Source of the DNA: Acinetobacter venetianus RAG-1 = CIP 110063
Lineage (GTDB): Bacteria > Pseudomonadota > Gammaproteobacteria > Pseudomonadales > Moraxellaceae
DNA length: 64,000 nt
Reading direction: 5' to 3'
Assembly (NCBI RefSeq): GCF_000368585.1
Contig: NZ_KB849558.1
Location: 362,873-426,872, forward strand
Below the pieces are notes generated by a model. That model did not search any database and was not told the DNA's origin. It saw nothing but the letters and a program-made list of their open reading frames with translations. The position numbers and the translations under genes were made by a program. Shown one piece after another: positions 7,686-16,369 of this stretch (positions are counted from its first letter, which is position 1; each line of letters begins with the position of its first letter).

Positions 7686-9071
7686 CTAATTCATCAGTAA
7701 TCGTGAAAATTTTTCTGGCATATGATCAGACCAACAAATTTGCGCATGTTGCTGTTTAAAAATGCCTTGTTGTTCTAACCAAGCTGAAAACTCAGGGGCA
7801 GGTTTTAAGCCCAAAAGTTGTCTTAAGTACAACGCATCATGGAATGATGTGGTTTGATAATTCAGCATTACGTCATCAGAGCCAGGGATACCCATAATAA
7901 AATTAAGTCCAGCCGCACCAAAAAGGGTGAGGAGTACATCCATATCGTTCTGATCTGCATCTGCGTGGTTGGTATAACAAATATCACAGCCCATCGGTAA
8001 ACCGAGTAATTTCCCACAAAAATGATCTTCTAAACCTGCACGGATAATTTGTTTACCGTTGTAGAGATATTCGGGGCCGATAAAGCCAACAACAGTATTT
8101 ACCAGCAATGGTTTATATTTTCGAGCAACAGCATAAGCACGTGTTTCAAGTGTTTGTTGATCAACACCATGATGTGCATTACTGGATAGAGCACTGCCTT
8201 GTCCAGTTTCAAAATACATGACATTTTGCCCTAATGTCCCTCGATTTAGTGCCAGTGTTGCCTCATAGCCTTCTTGTAATAAATCAAGTGAAATCCCAAA
8301 TCCTTCATTGGCTCGTTGTGTTCCTGCAATAGATTGGAACATCAGATCAATGGGCACATTTTTTTCAGCCAGTTGGATCCCTGAACTGATATGTGTCAGC
8401 ACACATGACTGCGTGGGGATTTGATACTCTTGAATGACGTGATCAAGTAGTTTTAACAACTCTGTAAGATTATGCAAATTGTCTGTTGCGGGATTAATTC
8501 CTATCACCGCATCGCCATTGCCATACATTAAACCATCTAAAATACTCGCTGAAATACCGAGTGCATCATCAGTTGGATGGTTAGGCTGTAACCGAGTCGA
8601 TAAATGACCTTTTAGCCCAATGGTATTACGGAACTGAGTGATGACTTCACATTTGCTTGCGACATAAATTAAATCTTGATTGCGCATGATTTTACTGACT
8701 GCAGCAACCATTTCTGGCGTAAGCCCTGAAGTAAGCTGAGATAATGTTTCAGTCGTCGCTTGTTCGCTCAACAACCAATTCCTAAAGTCCCCCACAGTGA
8801 AATGAGAGATTGCAGCAAAAGCATATTGATTGTGCTCATCAATAATCAAGCGTGTGATTTCATCTATGTCGTAATCAACCACAGTTTCATTGAGAAAGGT
8901 TTTTAGTGGTACATCCGCTAAAGCCATTTGAGCAGCAACACGCTCTGTTGCATCAAGTGCAGCAACCCCTGCCAATTCATCACCAGAGCGTAAAGGTGTT
9001 GCTTTTGCCATCAATGTCTTTAAGTCAGTGAAATGATATTGTTGATTGGCAACCATAATTCGATAGCTCAT
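7686..9071 (-). CDS. eutB: Ethanolamine ammonia-lyase large subunit
   Basis: EutB is the catalytic TIM-barrel subunit that binds substrate and the B12 cofactor with EutC. At 461 residues it has the normal size, with family blocks including the F-R-N-T-I-G-L-K-G-H-L-S-T-R-L-Q-P-N-H-P run in the first half and M-G-C-D-I-C-Y-T-N-H-A-D-A near the C terminus. ATG at 9071 has AAGGA upstream. It is the middle gene of eat-eutB-eutC. No EutA reactivase, shell proteins or EutE dehydrogenase are nearby, so this is the minimal cytosolic form of the pathway. Confidence 0.95.
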   Translation of the reverse strand: MSYRIMVANQQYHFTDLKTLMAKATPLRSGDELAGVAALDATERVAAQMALADVPLKTFLNETVVDYDIDEITRLIIDEHNQYAFAAISHFTVGDFRNWLLSEQATTETLSQLTSGLTPEMVAAVSKIMRNQDLIYVASKCEVITQFRNTIGLKGHLSTRLQPNHPTDDALGISASILDGLMYGNGDAVIGINPATDNLHNLTELLKLLDHVIQEYQIPTQSCVLTHISSGIQLAEKNVPIDLMFQSIAGTQRANEGFGISLDLLQEGYEATLALNRGTLGQNVMYFETGQGSALSSNAHHGVDQQTLETRAYAVARKYKPLLVNTVVGFIGPEYLYNGKQIIRAGLEDHFCGKLLGLPMGCDICYTNHADADQNDMDVLLTLFGAAGLNFIMGIPGSDDVMLNYQTTSFHDALYLRQLLGLKPAPEFSAWLEQQGIFKQQHAQICWSDHMPEKFSRLLMN

Positions 9072-9086
9072 TGTGATTTCCTTATA

Positions 9087-10529
9087 TTATTTGGCTTCTT
9101 GTTCTGCTGCCTTGATATTGGCAAACTCTTCTTCTGGCGTACCTTTAATTAAATGATAGCGGCTATAGAATAAAAAGTAAGCAATAAAGCAAGCGTAGAT
9201 TGCAGCTGCGATAAACCAAACTTTAGGATTCACCACGAAACCTGCAACAACCGCAGCAATGGCAAGCACTAAGGCAATGATTGAAGTAAAAATGCCCCCA
9301 GGTGTTTTGTAAGGACGTGGCATATCAGGTTTAGATAAGCGTAATTTGATATGCGCAAGTAACATCAGCACATAAGAAATGGTTGCACCAAATACAGCAA
9401 TTAAAATAAGAGAGTCGCCTTCACGAGTGAGAGAAAGAAAAAAACCGATAATTCCGGGGATAATAATGGCTAAATAGGGGGCTTTGTTTTTATTGGTAAG
9501 TGATAACGAGGTTGGTAAATATCCTGCACGAGACAGAGCGAAAATTTGACGAGAATAAGCATATATAATTGAGAAAAAACTCGCAATTAAACCAGCCAAA
9601 CCCACGAAATTAACAAAGGTTGCTAACCATGTTTCTGTTCCATAGACTTTGGTCAATGCATCAACTAAAGGTGCGCCTGAGTTTTGTAATGTACTTGCAC
9701 CAGCAGCGCCAGCCCCTAAGACTAAGATCAAGATTGCGAAGGCTGTTAAGATCAACATCGCACCAATTAGACCTCTAGGTAAAGATTTTGCAGGGTCTTT
9801 GGCTTCTTCAGCAGCCAATGGAACACCTTCGACTGCAAGAAAAAACCAAATGGCAAATGGAACAGCCGCCCAAATACCTAAATAGCCTTGTGGAAGGAAT
9901 GCGCTTGCACCTGATGCGGTGGTGGTCGGAATATCAAATAAATTCTGTAAGCTAAAATGTGGTGCCATTGCCACAACAAATACCACCAGAGCAATGACCG
10001 CGACTAAAGTAATTGCAAACATGATTTTTAGTGCTTCACCAGCACCTTTTAAATGAATACCCATAAAGAGTAAATAGCAGCTTAAATACACCATCCAACC
10101 GTTGAGACCAAACAGGGATTCACAATAGCCACCAATAAAAACAGCAATCGCAGCGGGTGCAATTGCATACTCAATTAAAATGGCTGTTCCTGTTAAATAA
10201 CCTCCGAACGGTCCAAAAGCAGCACGAGCAAAGCTATAACCACCGCCTGCGGTTGGCATCATTGTCGCCATTTCCGACATGGATAGACATAAACATAGAT
10301 ACATAATTGCAACGAGGATGGTCGCACCAAACATACCACCCCAACCACCTTGGGCAATCCCAAAATTCCAGCCTGCAAAATCACCTGAAATGACATAGGC
10401 AACACCTAAGCCAATGAGGAGAAGCCAACCGACCGTACCTTGTTTGAGTTGACGTTGAGAAAAATACTCAGCCGATGAAATTTCTGCGCTTGACGAAGAA
10501 GGGGCAGATACAGAGTTCGCTTGGTCCAT
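9087..10529 (-). CDS. eat: Ethanolamine permease (APC family)
   Basis: A 480-residue amino acid/polyamine/organocation transporter with about twelve membrane segments, of the type that imports ethanolamine with protons. The N-terminal G-L-G-V-A-Y-V-I-S-G-D-F-A-G-W-N-F-G region and the position directly ahead of eutBC support the substrate. A strong GAGGAG precedes the ATG at 10529. It is the first gene of the operon, with a candidate sigma-54 promoter 38-54 nt upstream, fitting use of ethanolamine as carbon or nitrogen source. Confidence 0.92.
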   Translation of the reverse strand: MDQANSVSAPSSSSAEISSAEYFSQRQLKQGTVGWLLLIGLGVAYVISGDFAGWNFGIAQGGWGGMFGATILVAIMYLCLCLSMSEMATMMPTAGGGYSFARAAFGPFGGYLTGTAILIEYAIAPAAIAVFIGGYCESLFGLNGWMVYLSCYLLFMGIHLKGAGEALKIMFAITLVAVIALVVFVVAMAPHFSLQNLFDIPTTTASGASAFLPQGYLGIWAAVPFAIWFFLAVEGVPLAAEEAKDPAKSLPRGLIGAMLILTAFAILILVLGAGAAGASTLQNSGAPLVDALTKVYGTETWLATFVNFVGLAGLIASFFSIIYAYSRQIFALSRAGYLPTSLSLTNKNKAPYLAIIIPGIIGFFLSLTREGDSLILIAVFGATISYVLMLLAHIKLRLSKPDMPRPYKTPGGIFTSIIALVLAIAAVVAGFVVNPKVWFIAAAIYACFIAYFLFYSRYHLIKGTPEEEFANIKAAEQEAK

Positions 10530-10566
10530 ACAACTTTACTCCTCAGAGTGAATTTGTATCAAACAG

Positions 10567-10583
10567 TGCAAAAGTAATGCCTA
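10567..10583 (-). promoter_or_regulatory. Candidate sigma-54 promoter of eat-eutBC
   Basis: On the minus strand TAGGCATTACTTTTGCA matches the RpoN consensus (TTGGCACG-N4-TTGCA) at 10 of 13 defined positions, with the essential GG and GC exactly 10 nt apart. Transcription would start about 25 nt before the eat ATG, just upstream of its GAGGAG site. In Pseudomonas the equivalent operon depends on RpoN and the enhancer-binding protein EatR, which supports the reading. Confidence 0.62.
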
Positions 10584-10747
10584 AATTTAGATGTGCTGAT
10601 TTATTTTTAGGTTTTTTTATTCCAAATGGTAAAAATAAAAGCTTTTTCTCTTTTCATTTGAGAGTTTATATCAGTTACCAATAGGCAAATTTATTTGAGC
10701 AAAGGATAAATGCAAAAAAAGTAGGAAATTTTGAATAATATACTTTG

Positions 10748-10766
10748 TGGTGCTCAAATATGGTGC
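10748..10766. promoter_or_regulatory. Repeated TGGTGC boxes upstream of the ethanolamine operon
   Basis: TGGTGC occurs at 10748-10753 and again at 10761-10766, 13 bp apart in direct orientation and about 165-200 bp upstream of the sigma-54-like promoter. The distance suits an enhancer and the sequence resembles an NtrC half-site. NtrC sites are normally inverted, so the assignment is tentative. Confidence 0.3.
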
Positions 10767-10773
10767 GAAATAT

Positions 10774-10808
10774 TAAAAAAAGAACTCCAAAACAAGTTTT
10801 TGGAGTTC
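10774..10808 (-). terminator. Terminator of the alpha/beta hydrolase gene
   Basis: GAACTCCAAAA (10782-10792) pairs with TTTTGGAGTTC (10798-10808). Read on the minus strand the stem is followed by CTTTTTTT, 18 nt after the hydrolase stop. Confidence 0.85.
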
Positions 10809-10825
10809 CCTCATAAAAATTAATT

Positions 10826-11791
10826 CTAGTTAATCTTTTGCTCTAACCATTGAAAGAGCTGCTGATATACTTCCGCTCGAACAGCGGGTGCTGACAGTAC
10901 AAGATCATGTAGCCCATTATGAACTGCTAAAGTCTGCACATCACCTTGCATTTTTTTAGCATTATCGGTCATGTCTTTAACATCTAGAATAACGTCGCTT
11001 TGTTGCGCATCCGTACCCCATTTACGAGGGTATTTAGACTGGTGCGAATGCATAATCAGTGTAGGGACTTTTAGACTAACACCTTTATGGATTTCTTTTT
11101 GTGCCTCGTGAATTGCTGTAACAAAACAGAGATCCACAAAAGGCATGGTTTTAGGCTTCCAATCCAGATTGAAATCCCATTCGCCGTAAAAATCTTTATG
11201 TAAACTTGGTGTGTACCATTTATTTAAGCCACTTGGAAATTTGGCATTCGGTAACCGTTTACCAACCTCACTGAGTAAAGGAATGCCAACTTTTTTCTCA
11301 ATAACACTTTTATAAAAATCATAAAAAGGACTATTTGCCCAAACTGCTTTAATGAGACGGTGATCAGGGTAATGTGCTGCATAAAGTGTTGTAATCAGAC
11401 CACCTGTTGAATGCCCAGCAAGCAAGACTTGATTGTGATTTTCTTGACCAATAATTTCGAGTGCTTTACTGATTTCAGCATCGTACTCTCTCAAATCAAG
11501 CACATAGTAAAGTTTTTGATGAGCGAGTTTAGAGCGACCATATTTTCTTAGATCGAGTGCATAGAAATCATAACCATGTTGATTAAATTGCTCAGCCATT
11601 TCTTTTTGAAAGAAATAATCGGCAAAACCATGGATATAGAGAACGGCTTTTTTCGTTGCTAATGCGGCTTTCTTTCGGATCAAAGTCGCAACAACTTTTC
11701 CATCATAATCATCAGCAAAATCTAAGGTCATTTGCTGATAATCTTCACCTAATATATCTGTTTGATATGTATTGAGATTTGAGCTATTCAT
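10826..11791 (-). CDS. Alpha/beta hydrolase, lysophospholipase-like
   Basis: A 321-residue cytosolic alpha/beta hydrolase of the monoacylglycerol lipase/PldB type. H-G-F-A-D (residues 54-58) forms the oxyanion-hole strand, G-H-S-T-G-G carries the nucleophile Ser128, and a late N-G-L-H-D-L motif supplies the catalytic His. Such enzymes cleave lysophospholipids or other esters, and the natural substrate cannot be read from sequence. It is monocistronic and divergent from the helicase gene at 11952. Confidence 0.85.
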   Translation of the reverse strand: MNSSNLNTYQTDILGEDYQQMTLDFADDYDGKVVATLIRKKAALATKKAVLYIHGFADYFFQKEMAEQFNQHGYDFYALDLRKYGRSKLAHQKLYYVLDLREYDAEISKALEIIGQENHNQVLLAGHSTGGLITTLYAAHYPDHRLIKAVWANSPFYDFYKSVIEKKVGIPLLSEVGKRLPNAKFPSGLNKWYTPSLHKDFYGEWDFNLDWKPKTMPFVDLCFVTAIHEAQKEIHKGVSLKVPTLIMHSHQSKYPRKWGTDAQQSDVILDVKDMTDNAKKMQGDVQTLAVHNGLHDLVLSAPAVRAEVYQQLFQWLEQKIN

Positions 11792-11951
11792 TTTTATATA
11801 TCAAGTCTGAATTCATTAACAAACACATTAAATGAAAACCTTCGTATGTCAATGTAAAAGTGAGGCATGATGAGTTTTCTCCATGACATAGATTTTTATT
11901 TTCCATAAAAAATCGTTAAGCTATGTGCTGTTGTTTTTGACTGAAGAAATT

Positions 11952-13664
11952 ATGAAACAAGAGACTGCACTCAAGTTACTTAAAGCTGGGGAAAATGTTT
12001 TTTTAACGGGCTCAGCCGGTGCAGGAAAAACTTATACGTTAAATCAATACATTCATTATTTAAAAGCACGCAAAGTACCTGTTGCAATTACAGCTTCAAC
12101 GGGTATCGCTGCAACGCATATGAATGGGATGACTATTCATACATGGGCAGGAATTGGAATCAAAGATAGCTTGAGTGATGATGATCTCAAGCGGATGAAA
12201 GAGCGAAAATATTTAAAAGAGCATTTAGAAAATGCCCAAGTTTTAATTATTGATGAAATTTCAATGTTGCATGCCAAACAGCTCAATCTCGTTAATCAAG
12301 TCCTCAAATACTTTAAAGAAAGTGACGAAGCGTTTGGTGGAATTCAAGTGATTGTCGCTGGAGATTTTTTCCAGTTACCTCCTGTGGGCCGAAATGGCGA
12401 GGCCAATCGAGATAAATTTTGTTTTATGTCGGATGCTTGGGTCGAAGCAAAATTTCGTGTGTGTTACTTAACGGAGCAACATCGTCAGGATGATGAAATT
12501 CTCAACCAGATTTTAAATGCAATTCGCGCGCAAAATATTCAAGGCAATCATATTTCGGCTTTACAACAATCTCGTCAGCACGATATAGGTGAGACATTTA
12601 CCCGCCTTTATACACACAATATGGATGTTGATAATATTAACTATCAGCATCTCAATGAAATCGATAATGAAAGCCACCAATTCAATGCAGTTTTAGATGG
12701 TAATGAAAAGCTGATTGAAACCTTGAAATCATCAGTTCGCGCACCAGAAGAACTTACCTTGAAAAAGCATGCCAAAGTTATGTTTGTAAAAAATAATTTT
12801 GATATGGGCTACATTAATGGCAGCTTGGGTGAAGTCATTGGATTCGAGGAAGATGATAAAAATGGTATTTTGCCTAAAGTGAAATTAACCGATGGTACAA
12901 CTTTATTGGTTGAGCCAGAAACTTGGTCAATTGAAAATGAAGCAGGTAAGGTGATTGCGAGTTTTCAGCAAATTCCTTTACGTTTGGCTTGGGCGATTAC
13001 CATTCATAAGAGTCAGGGTATGACCTTAGAAGCCGCAGAAATTAATTTAACGCATACTTTTGAGAAAGGTCAGGGCTACGTTGCTTTATCTCGATTGAAG
13101 TCTCTGACTGGACTTAAATTATTAGGTTTCAATGAGCAGGCTTTAGAGCTAGACAGTTTGGCAATCAAAGCAGATCGCCGTTTTCAGGAGTTGTCTACTG
13201 AAGCTGAAACGAACTTTGAAAATATTGATTTAACCACACAACATAATGCCTTTATTCGTCATTGTGGCGGAACACTTAATGCGACTGAAATTAGTCGTAA
13301 TGAGAAAAAGCTCGCTAAAGGCGCAAAGCAGAATTATGCTGCGGCAACTTTAGAAGAAACACGTGCTTTATTTGAAGAAGGTTATGAGATAGAAGATATT
13401 GCACATGAGCGTGGTTTAACGCCAGCAACGATCATTAATCACCTATCTCGTCTACATAAAGAACAAGGTTTAGATATTTCTGTGGCGAATCCTGGTGATG
13501 AAGTTGTGGAAGAAGTACGTAAGATTTATAAACGTTTGCATAAGCGTAAAAACCCTGAACATTTTACTGATGATGGCGCAATTAAACTCAGACCGATCGT
13601 AGAAGCAACAAGTCCTAGAATGGCCTATGATCAAGTGCGTTTAGCTTTATTATTTATTGAATAG
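11952..13664 (+). CDS. PIF1-like ATP-dependent DNA helicase with C-terminal helix-turn-helix domain
   Basis: A 570-residue SF1B helicase. Walker A G-S-A-G-A-G-K-T is at residues 20-27, Walker B I-I-D-E-I-S-M follows near 105-111, and the UvrD_C_2-type motif A-I-T-I-H-K-S-Q-G-M-T plus G-Y-V-A-L-S-R complete the motor. The last 130 residues hold a helix-turn-helix segment (E-I-E-D-I-A-H-E-R-G-L) like the HTH_40 domain attached to some RecQ and PIF1 proteins. It probably unwinds recombination or replication intermediates. ATG 11952 has GAAGAA upstream; a GTG 27 nt earlier is less likely. Confidence 0.88.
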   Translation: MKQETALKLLKAGENVFLTGSAGAGKTYTLNQYIHYLKARKVPVAITASTGIAATHMNGMTIHTWAGIGIKDSLSDDDLKRMKERKYLKEHLENAQVLIIDEISMLHAKQLNLVNQVLKYFKESDEAFGGIQVIVAGDFFQLPPVGRNGEANRDKFCFMSDAWVEAKFRVCYLTEQHRQDDEILNQILNAIRAQNIQGNHISALQQSRQHDIGETFTRLYTHNMDVDNINYQHLNEIDNESHQFNAVLDGNEKLIETLKSSVRAPEELTLKKHAKVMFVKNNFDMGYINGSLGEVIGFEEDDKNGILPKVKLTDGTTLLVEPETWSIENEAGKVIASFQQIPLRLAWAITIHKSQGMTLEAAEINLTHTFEKGQGYVALSRLKSLTGLKLLGFNEQALELDSLAIKADRRFQELSTEAETNFENIDLTTQHNAFIRHCGGTLNATEISRNEKKLAKGAKQNYAAATLEETRALFEEGYEIEDIAHERGLTPATIINHLSRLHKEQGLDISVANPGDEVVEEVRKIYKRLHKRKNPEHFTDDGAIKLRPIVEATSPRMAYDQVRLALLFIE

Positions 13665-13673
13665 GAGCAATAA

Positions 13674-14036
13674 ATGCCTCATATCATTACGAATTATTCT
13701 TCTAATTTAAATGATTTAGATTCGTTGCAACTTTTGAAAGACGTAAATACTGTATTACTCGATACAATGCTATTTAGTGAGCATGATATCAAGTCTCGTA
13801 TTTTTAAAGATCAAAATTTTTTAATTGGTGTAAATGGAATTCAAGATGCTTATATCCATTTAAAACTCTATTTATTAAGTGGTCGATCTGAAGCCCAAAA
13901 AAAGTCATTAGGTGGATTACTGCTCAACATCCTTGAACAGAAAAATTATTTAAAATCAAAAATAAACTTCAAAATACAACTGTGTGTTGAGGTGATTGAT
14001 ATGCCTAAAGAAAATTATTTTAAAAGTACTGTTTAA
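13674..14036 (+). CDS. 5-carboxymethyl-2-hydroxymuconate isomerase-like tautomerase
   Basis: A 120-residue protein that begins M-P-H-I-I, leaving Pro1 as the catalytic base after Met removal, as in the tautomerase superfamily. The blocks D-I-K-S-R, then H-L-K-L-Y-L-L-S-G-R-S and a late C-V-E-V-I-D-M match the CHMI (HpaF) family, which isomerises a homoprotocatechuate ring-cleavage product. No other hpa genes are nearby. It follows the helicase after 9 nt with its own AGGAG, so they are probably cotranscribed. The true substrate is unknown. Confidence 0.8.
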   Translation: MPHIITNYSSNLNDLDSLQLLKDVNTVLLDTMLFSEHDIKSRIFKDQNFLIGVNGIQDAYIHLKLYLLSGRSEAQKKSLGGLLLNILEQKNYLKSKINFKIQLCVEVIDMPKENYFKSTV

Positions 14037-14052
14037 CTTTTGAATTACTATA

Positions 14053-14886
14053 TTAACTCTCATAATCGCAGGATACCAACTCTACATCCACATATTGCCG
14101 AATTAAATTATCATCAAGCATATGCACATAATCTAGGAATGCAATATTAAAACTACCGACTGTTTGTGCATGCTCATAAGCAAGTTTACCTGCGATTGCA
14201 AAGTGAATATGTGATGCAAGTGCAGCAATTGTAGATGCACTAACAGCACTATACGCGGCTGTTAATGCACCTAATGCACAACCCGTTGCTGTGATTTTAG
14301 GTTGCAAGTGACAACCACCATTTACCCGAATAACAAGATCTAATTCTTTAGAAATGATGTAATCCGATTTACCTGAAATCGCAATACATTTAGCATGGTT
14401 TAATAAGCTCTTTGCTTGTACATATACATCTTGGCTATTTAGCGTACTGTCTACACCTTTGGATTGAATTTGATTGCCTGCAAGCGCACTGATTTCAGAG
14501 GCATTTCCGCGAATAATTGTTGGATTAAATTTTAAAAGTTGATCTACAGTTTTACTACGCCACTTCAAAATCGCACCATAACCCACAGGATCAAGTATCC
14601 ATGGTACTTCATGCTGATGAGCAGTTTGTGCTGATATTAACATTGCCTGTGTCTGTTCAGTTGTTGGTGTACCGACATTAATACTGAGTGCAGAACTGAT
14701 TTTTGTAAAATCTTCCGCTTCAAAAGGATTATCAATCATCGCAGGTGACGCACCAGCAGCAAGTAAAATATTCGCCGCATAATTACTGGCAACACTATTG
14801 GTTATACATTGAACGAGTGGCGATTGTTTTTGTAATGAATGCCAAGCTTCTATAACTTGATCAATAAGTTGTTGTTTCTGTGACAT
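14053..14886 (-). CDS. thiM: Hydroxyethylthiazole kinase (thiamine salvage)
   Basis: ThiM phosphorylates 4-methyl-5-(2-hydroxyethyl)thiazole so that it can be joined to HMP-PP to form thiamine phosphate. The 277-residue protein has the N-terminal Q-C-I-T-N-S-V-A-S-N-Y-A-A-N-I block, a central G-N-A-S-E-I and the ribokinase-like G-T/C-G-C-A-L-G-A anion-hole segment (A-T-G-C-A-L-G-A) with the catalytic Cys. It is convergent with the CHMI-like gene. No thiD or thiE partner is adjacent and there is no room for a TPP riboswitch directly upstream, only 17 nt. Confidence 0.93.
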   Translation of the reverse strand: MSQKQQLIDQVIEAWHSLQKQSPLVQCITNSVASNYAANILLAAGASPAMIDNPFEAEDFTKISSALSINVGTPTTEQTQAMLISAQTAHQHEVPWILDPVGYGAILKWRSKTVDQLLKFNPTIIRGNASEISALAGNQIQSKGVDSTLNSQDVYVQAKSLLNHAKCIAISGKSDYIISKELDLVIRVNGGCHLQPKITATGCALGALTAAYSAVSASTIAALASHIHFAIAGKLAYEHAQTVGSFNIAFLDYVHMLDDNLIRQYVDVELVSCDYES

Positions 14887-14903
14887 GATAAATCCTGAGC
14901 TAA

Positions 14904-16064
14904 CTAACGCGTAAAATAATGGTCTTGATGTTTACATTGACGACAAATCAATGAGACGTAATCTTTAGCATCATAGTCCACAACTAAATCATTCGAACCA
15001 CAATACATACAACGCTTAACCGAATAAAAATTTAAACGAGGTTCAATTTTACGCCAAGATTTCCAAACAGGTTGAAAGAAAATATTTTCGTCATAACCCA
15101 AAAACTTAAATAACAAAACCTCACTCATTTTACTAAAAGGAATGTTATGTGGTCTTGGCAATGTGCTTGTTTCCCAGCGTTCAGCTAAAGCGCGTTCACG
15201 ATATTGTTCAAGTGTCTTTTTCAATAAGTTGGTATTAATAAACTTATCATTTCTCGGCTGTAATGCTTTCTGTTTATAAAGATATTCTAAAGCGGTTTGA
15301 ATAAGATAGTAAATTTGGCCAATCGCTAACCCCTCCATCAAACGGTAGCAAAAAGCCTGAAACGAACGATTTCCAGCAATTTGAATTCCCCAAGTACGAC
15401 AGTAGAACTGCATGAATTGCACAATCTCTTGGTAAAGCAACAAGTAGAGTGCATCCTTAACTTCATCTGTACTTTTAAAGGGAACACCTAAACTTAAATT
15501 TTCATAAAACCACTGGCGAAGCTGATGGGTAATACTAAACAGACTTGGTTCAGCATAGCCATCTAAGCGAACATTCAAATAATAATGTTCAGTTTCAATC
15601 CCAGAATCTTGTGGTTTTAAAATACCGAGTTTGACGAGGTCTTGAATCAAATGGTTCTGGAATAAAAAATTAGGTGTAAATTCATGGTATTTAATGTTTT
15701 TCCAATGGATGATTTCATCATGCTGAATGTCTTCACGTGCATAACCATCCAATAGACTCAACAAGAACAGTTTATGTAAAAAACTAAGTTGATTGAGGCT
15801 ATAGATGATTTCATCTTTTGCTTTGTATTTGCGTTGTTCTTGTAAAAGTGCTTGTTGCGTTTGTTTCTTTCGTTGTGCCGTGCATTGAGTACAATGACAG
15901 TTCATATTGCTATCAGGCTTAAACACACGATGTTCGCAATGGCTGCACTCATGAAATTGGATATCTTGAGTGTATTGTTCAGCTTCGACCCAGTACATTG
16001 AAGCTTGGCAGAGAGGACAATGGCTACTTTCATCTAACTGTTTTTGTAGAATCTGTAAATCCAT
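14904..16064 (-). CDS. Zinc-ribbon protein of unknown function
   Basis: I do not recognise the family. The 386-residue product carries several cysteine pairs. N-terminal ones are H-C-P-L-C near residue 15 and E-C-S-H-C near 40, then C-H-C-T-Q-C near 57-62; C-terminal ones are C-M-Y-C and C-R-Q-C. This layout suggests zinc ribbons flanking a mostly helical middle region. No signal peptide is seen. The frame runs back to 16142, but the ATG at 16064 gives a natural protein start; its ribosome site (AGG) is weak. It lies 17 nt upstream of thiM and may be cotranscribed, with no evident functional tie. Confidence 0.75.
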   Translation of the reverse strand: MDLQILQKQLDESSHCPLCQASMYWVEAEQYTQDIQFHECSHCEHRVFKPDSNMNCHCTQCTAQRKKQTQQALLQEQRKYKAKDEIIYSLNQLSFLHKLFLLSLLDGYAREDIQHDEIIHWKNIKYHEFTPNFLFQNHLIQDLVKLGILKPQDSGIETEHYYLNVRLDGYAEPSLFSITHQLRQWFYENLSLGVPFKSTDEVKDALYLLLYQEIVQFMQFYCRTWGIQIAGNRSFQAFCYRLMEGLAIGQIYYLIQTALEYLYKQKALQPRNDKFINTNLLKKTLEQYRERALAERWETSTLPRPHNIPFSKMSEVLLFKFLGYDENIFFQPVWKSWRKIEPRLNFYSVKRCMYCGSNDLVVDYDAKDYVSLICRQCKHQDHYFTR

Positions 16065-16300
16065 TGAGAAGAAACCTATTGTGCCTAAATAAAAGATTAT
16101 ACATGTTGGCATAAAAGAATGATGCATAGTTTTAGATTGCAAATTAAAAGCTTGAAATTTGATTTAATTTTTTAGATTTTTACAGTCTTTAATTACAGAG
16201 AGAAAATATAACTTTGCTAACCCTTATTCATTTAACTGTTAATTTGTGACTTAGTTAAAATTCTTTTTGATTTTAAATAATTAAATATCTATTGGTCGTG

Positions 16301-16334
16301 TTGACTGCCGATTGTTGTTGTAATACATATGTAT
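16301..16334 (+). promoter_or_regulatory. Promoter of the first DUF2147 gene with a palindromic -10 region
   Basis: TTGACT (16301-16306) and TACATA (16324-16329) are 17 nt apart. The -10 lies inside a perfect 12-bp palindrome, ATACATATGTAT (16323-16334). Transcription would start near 16336, about 34 nt before the ATG. Confidence 0.55.
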
Positions 16335-16369
16335 ATTAGATGGATCAATTTTGCATTACGGAGCATATT

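Noticed and set aside
9649..9885. Plus-strand open frame inside the ethanolamine permease gene
   Set aside because: It is antisense to a well-conserved gene, and its composition mirrors the antisense of hydrophobic codons.
14886..14904. TPP riboswitch for thiM
   Set aside because: Only 17 nt separate thiM from the upstream gene, and no THI-box sequence is seen before that gene either.
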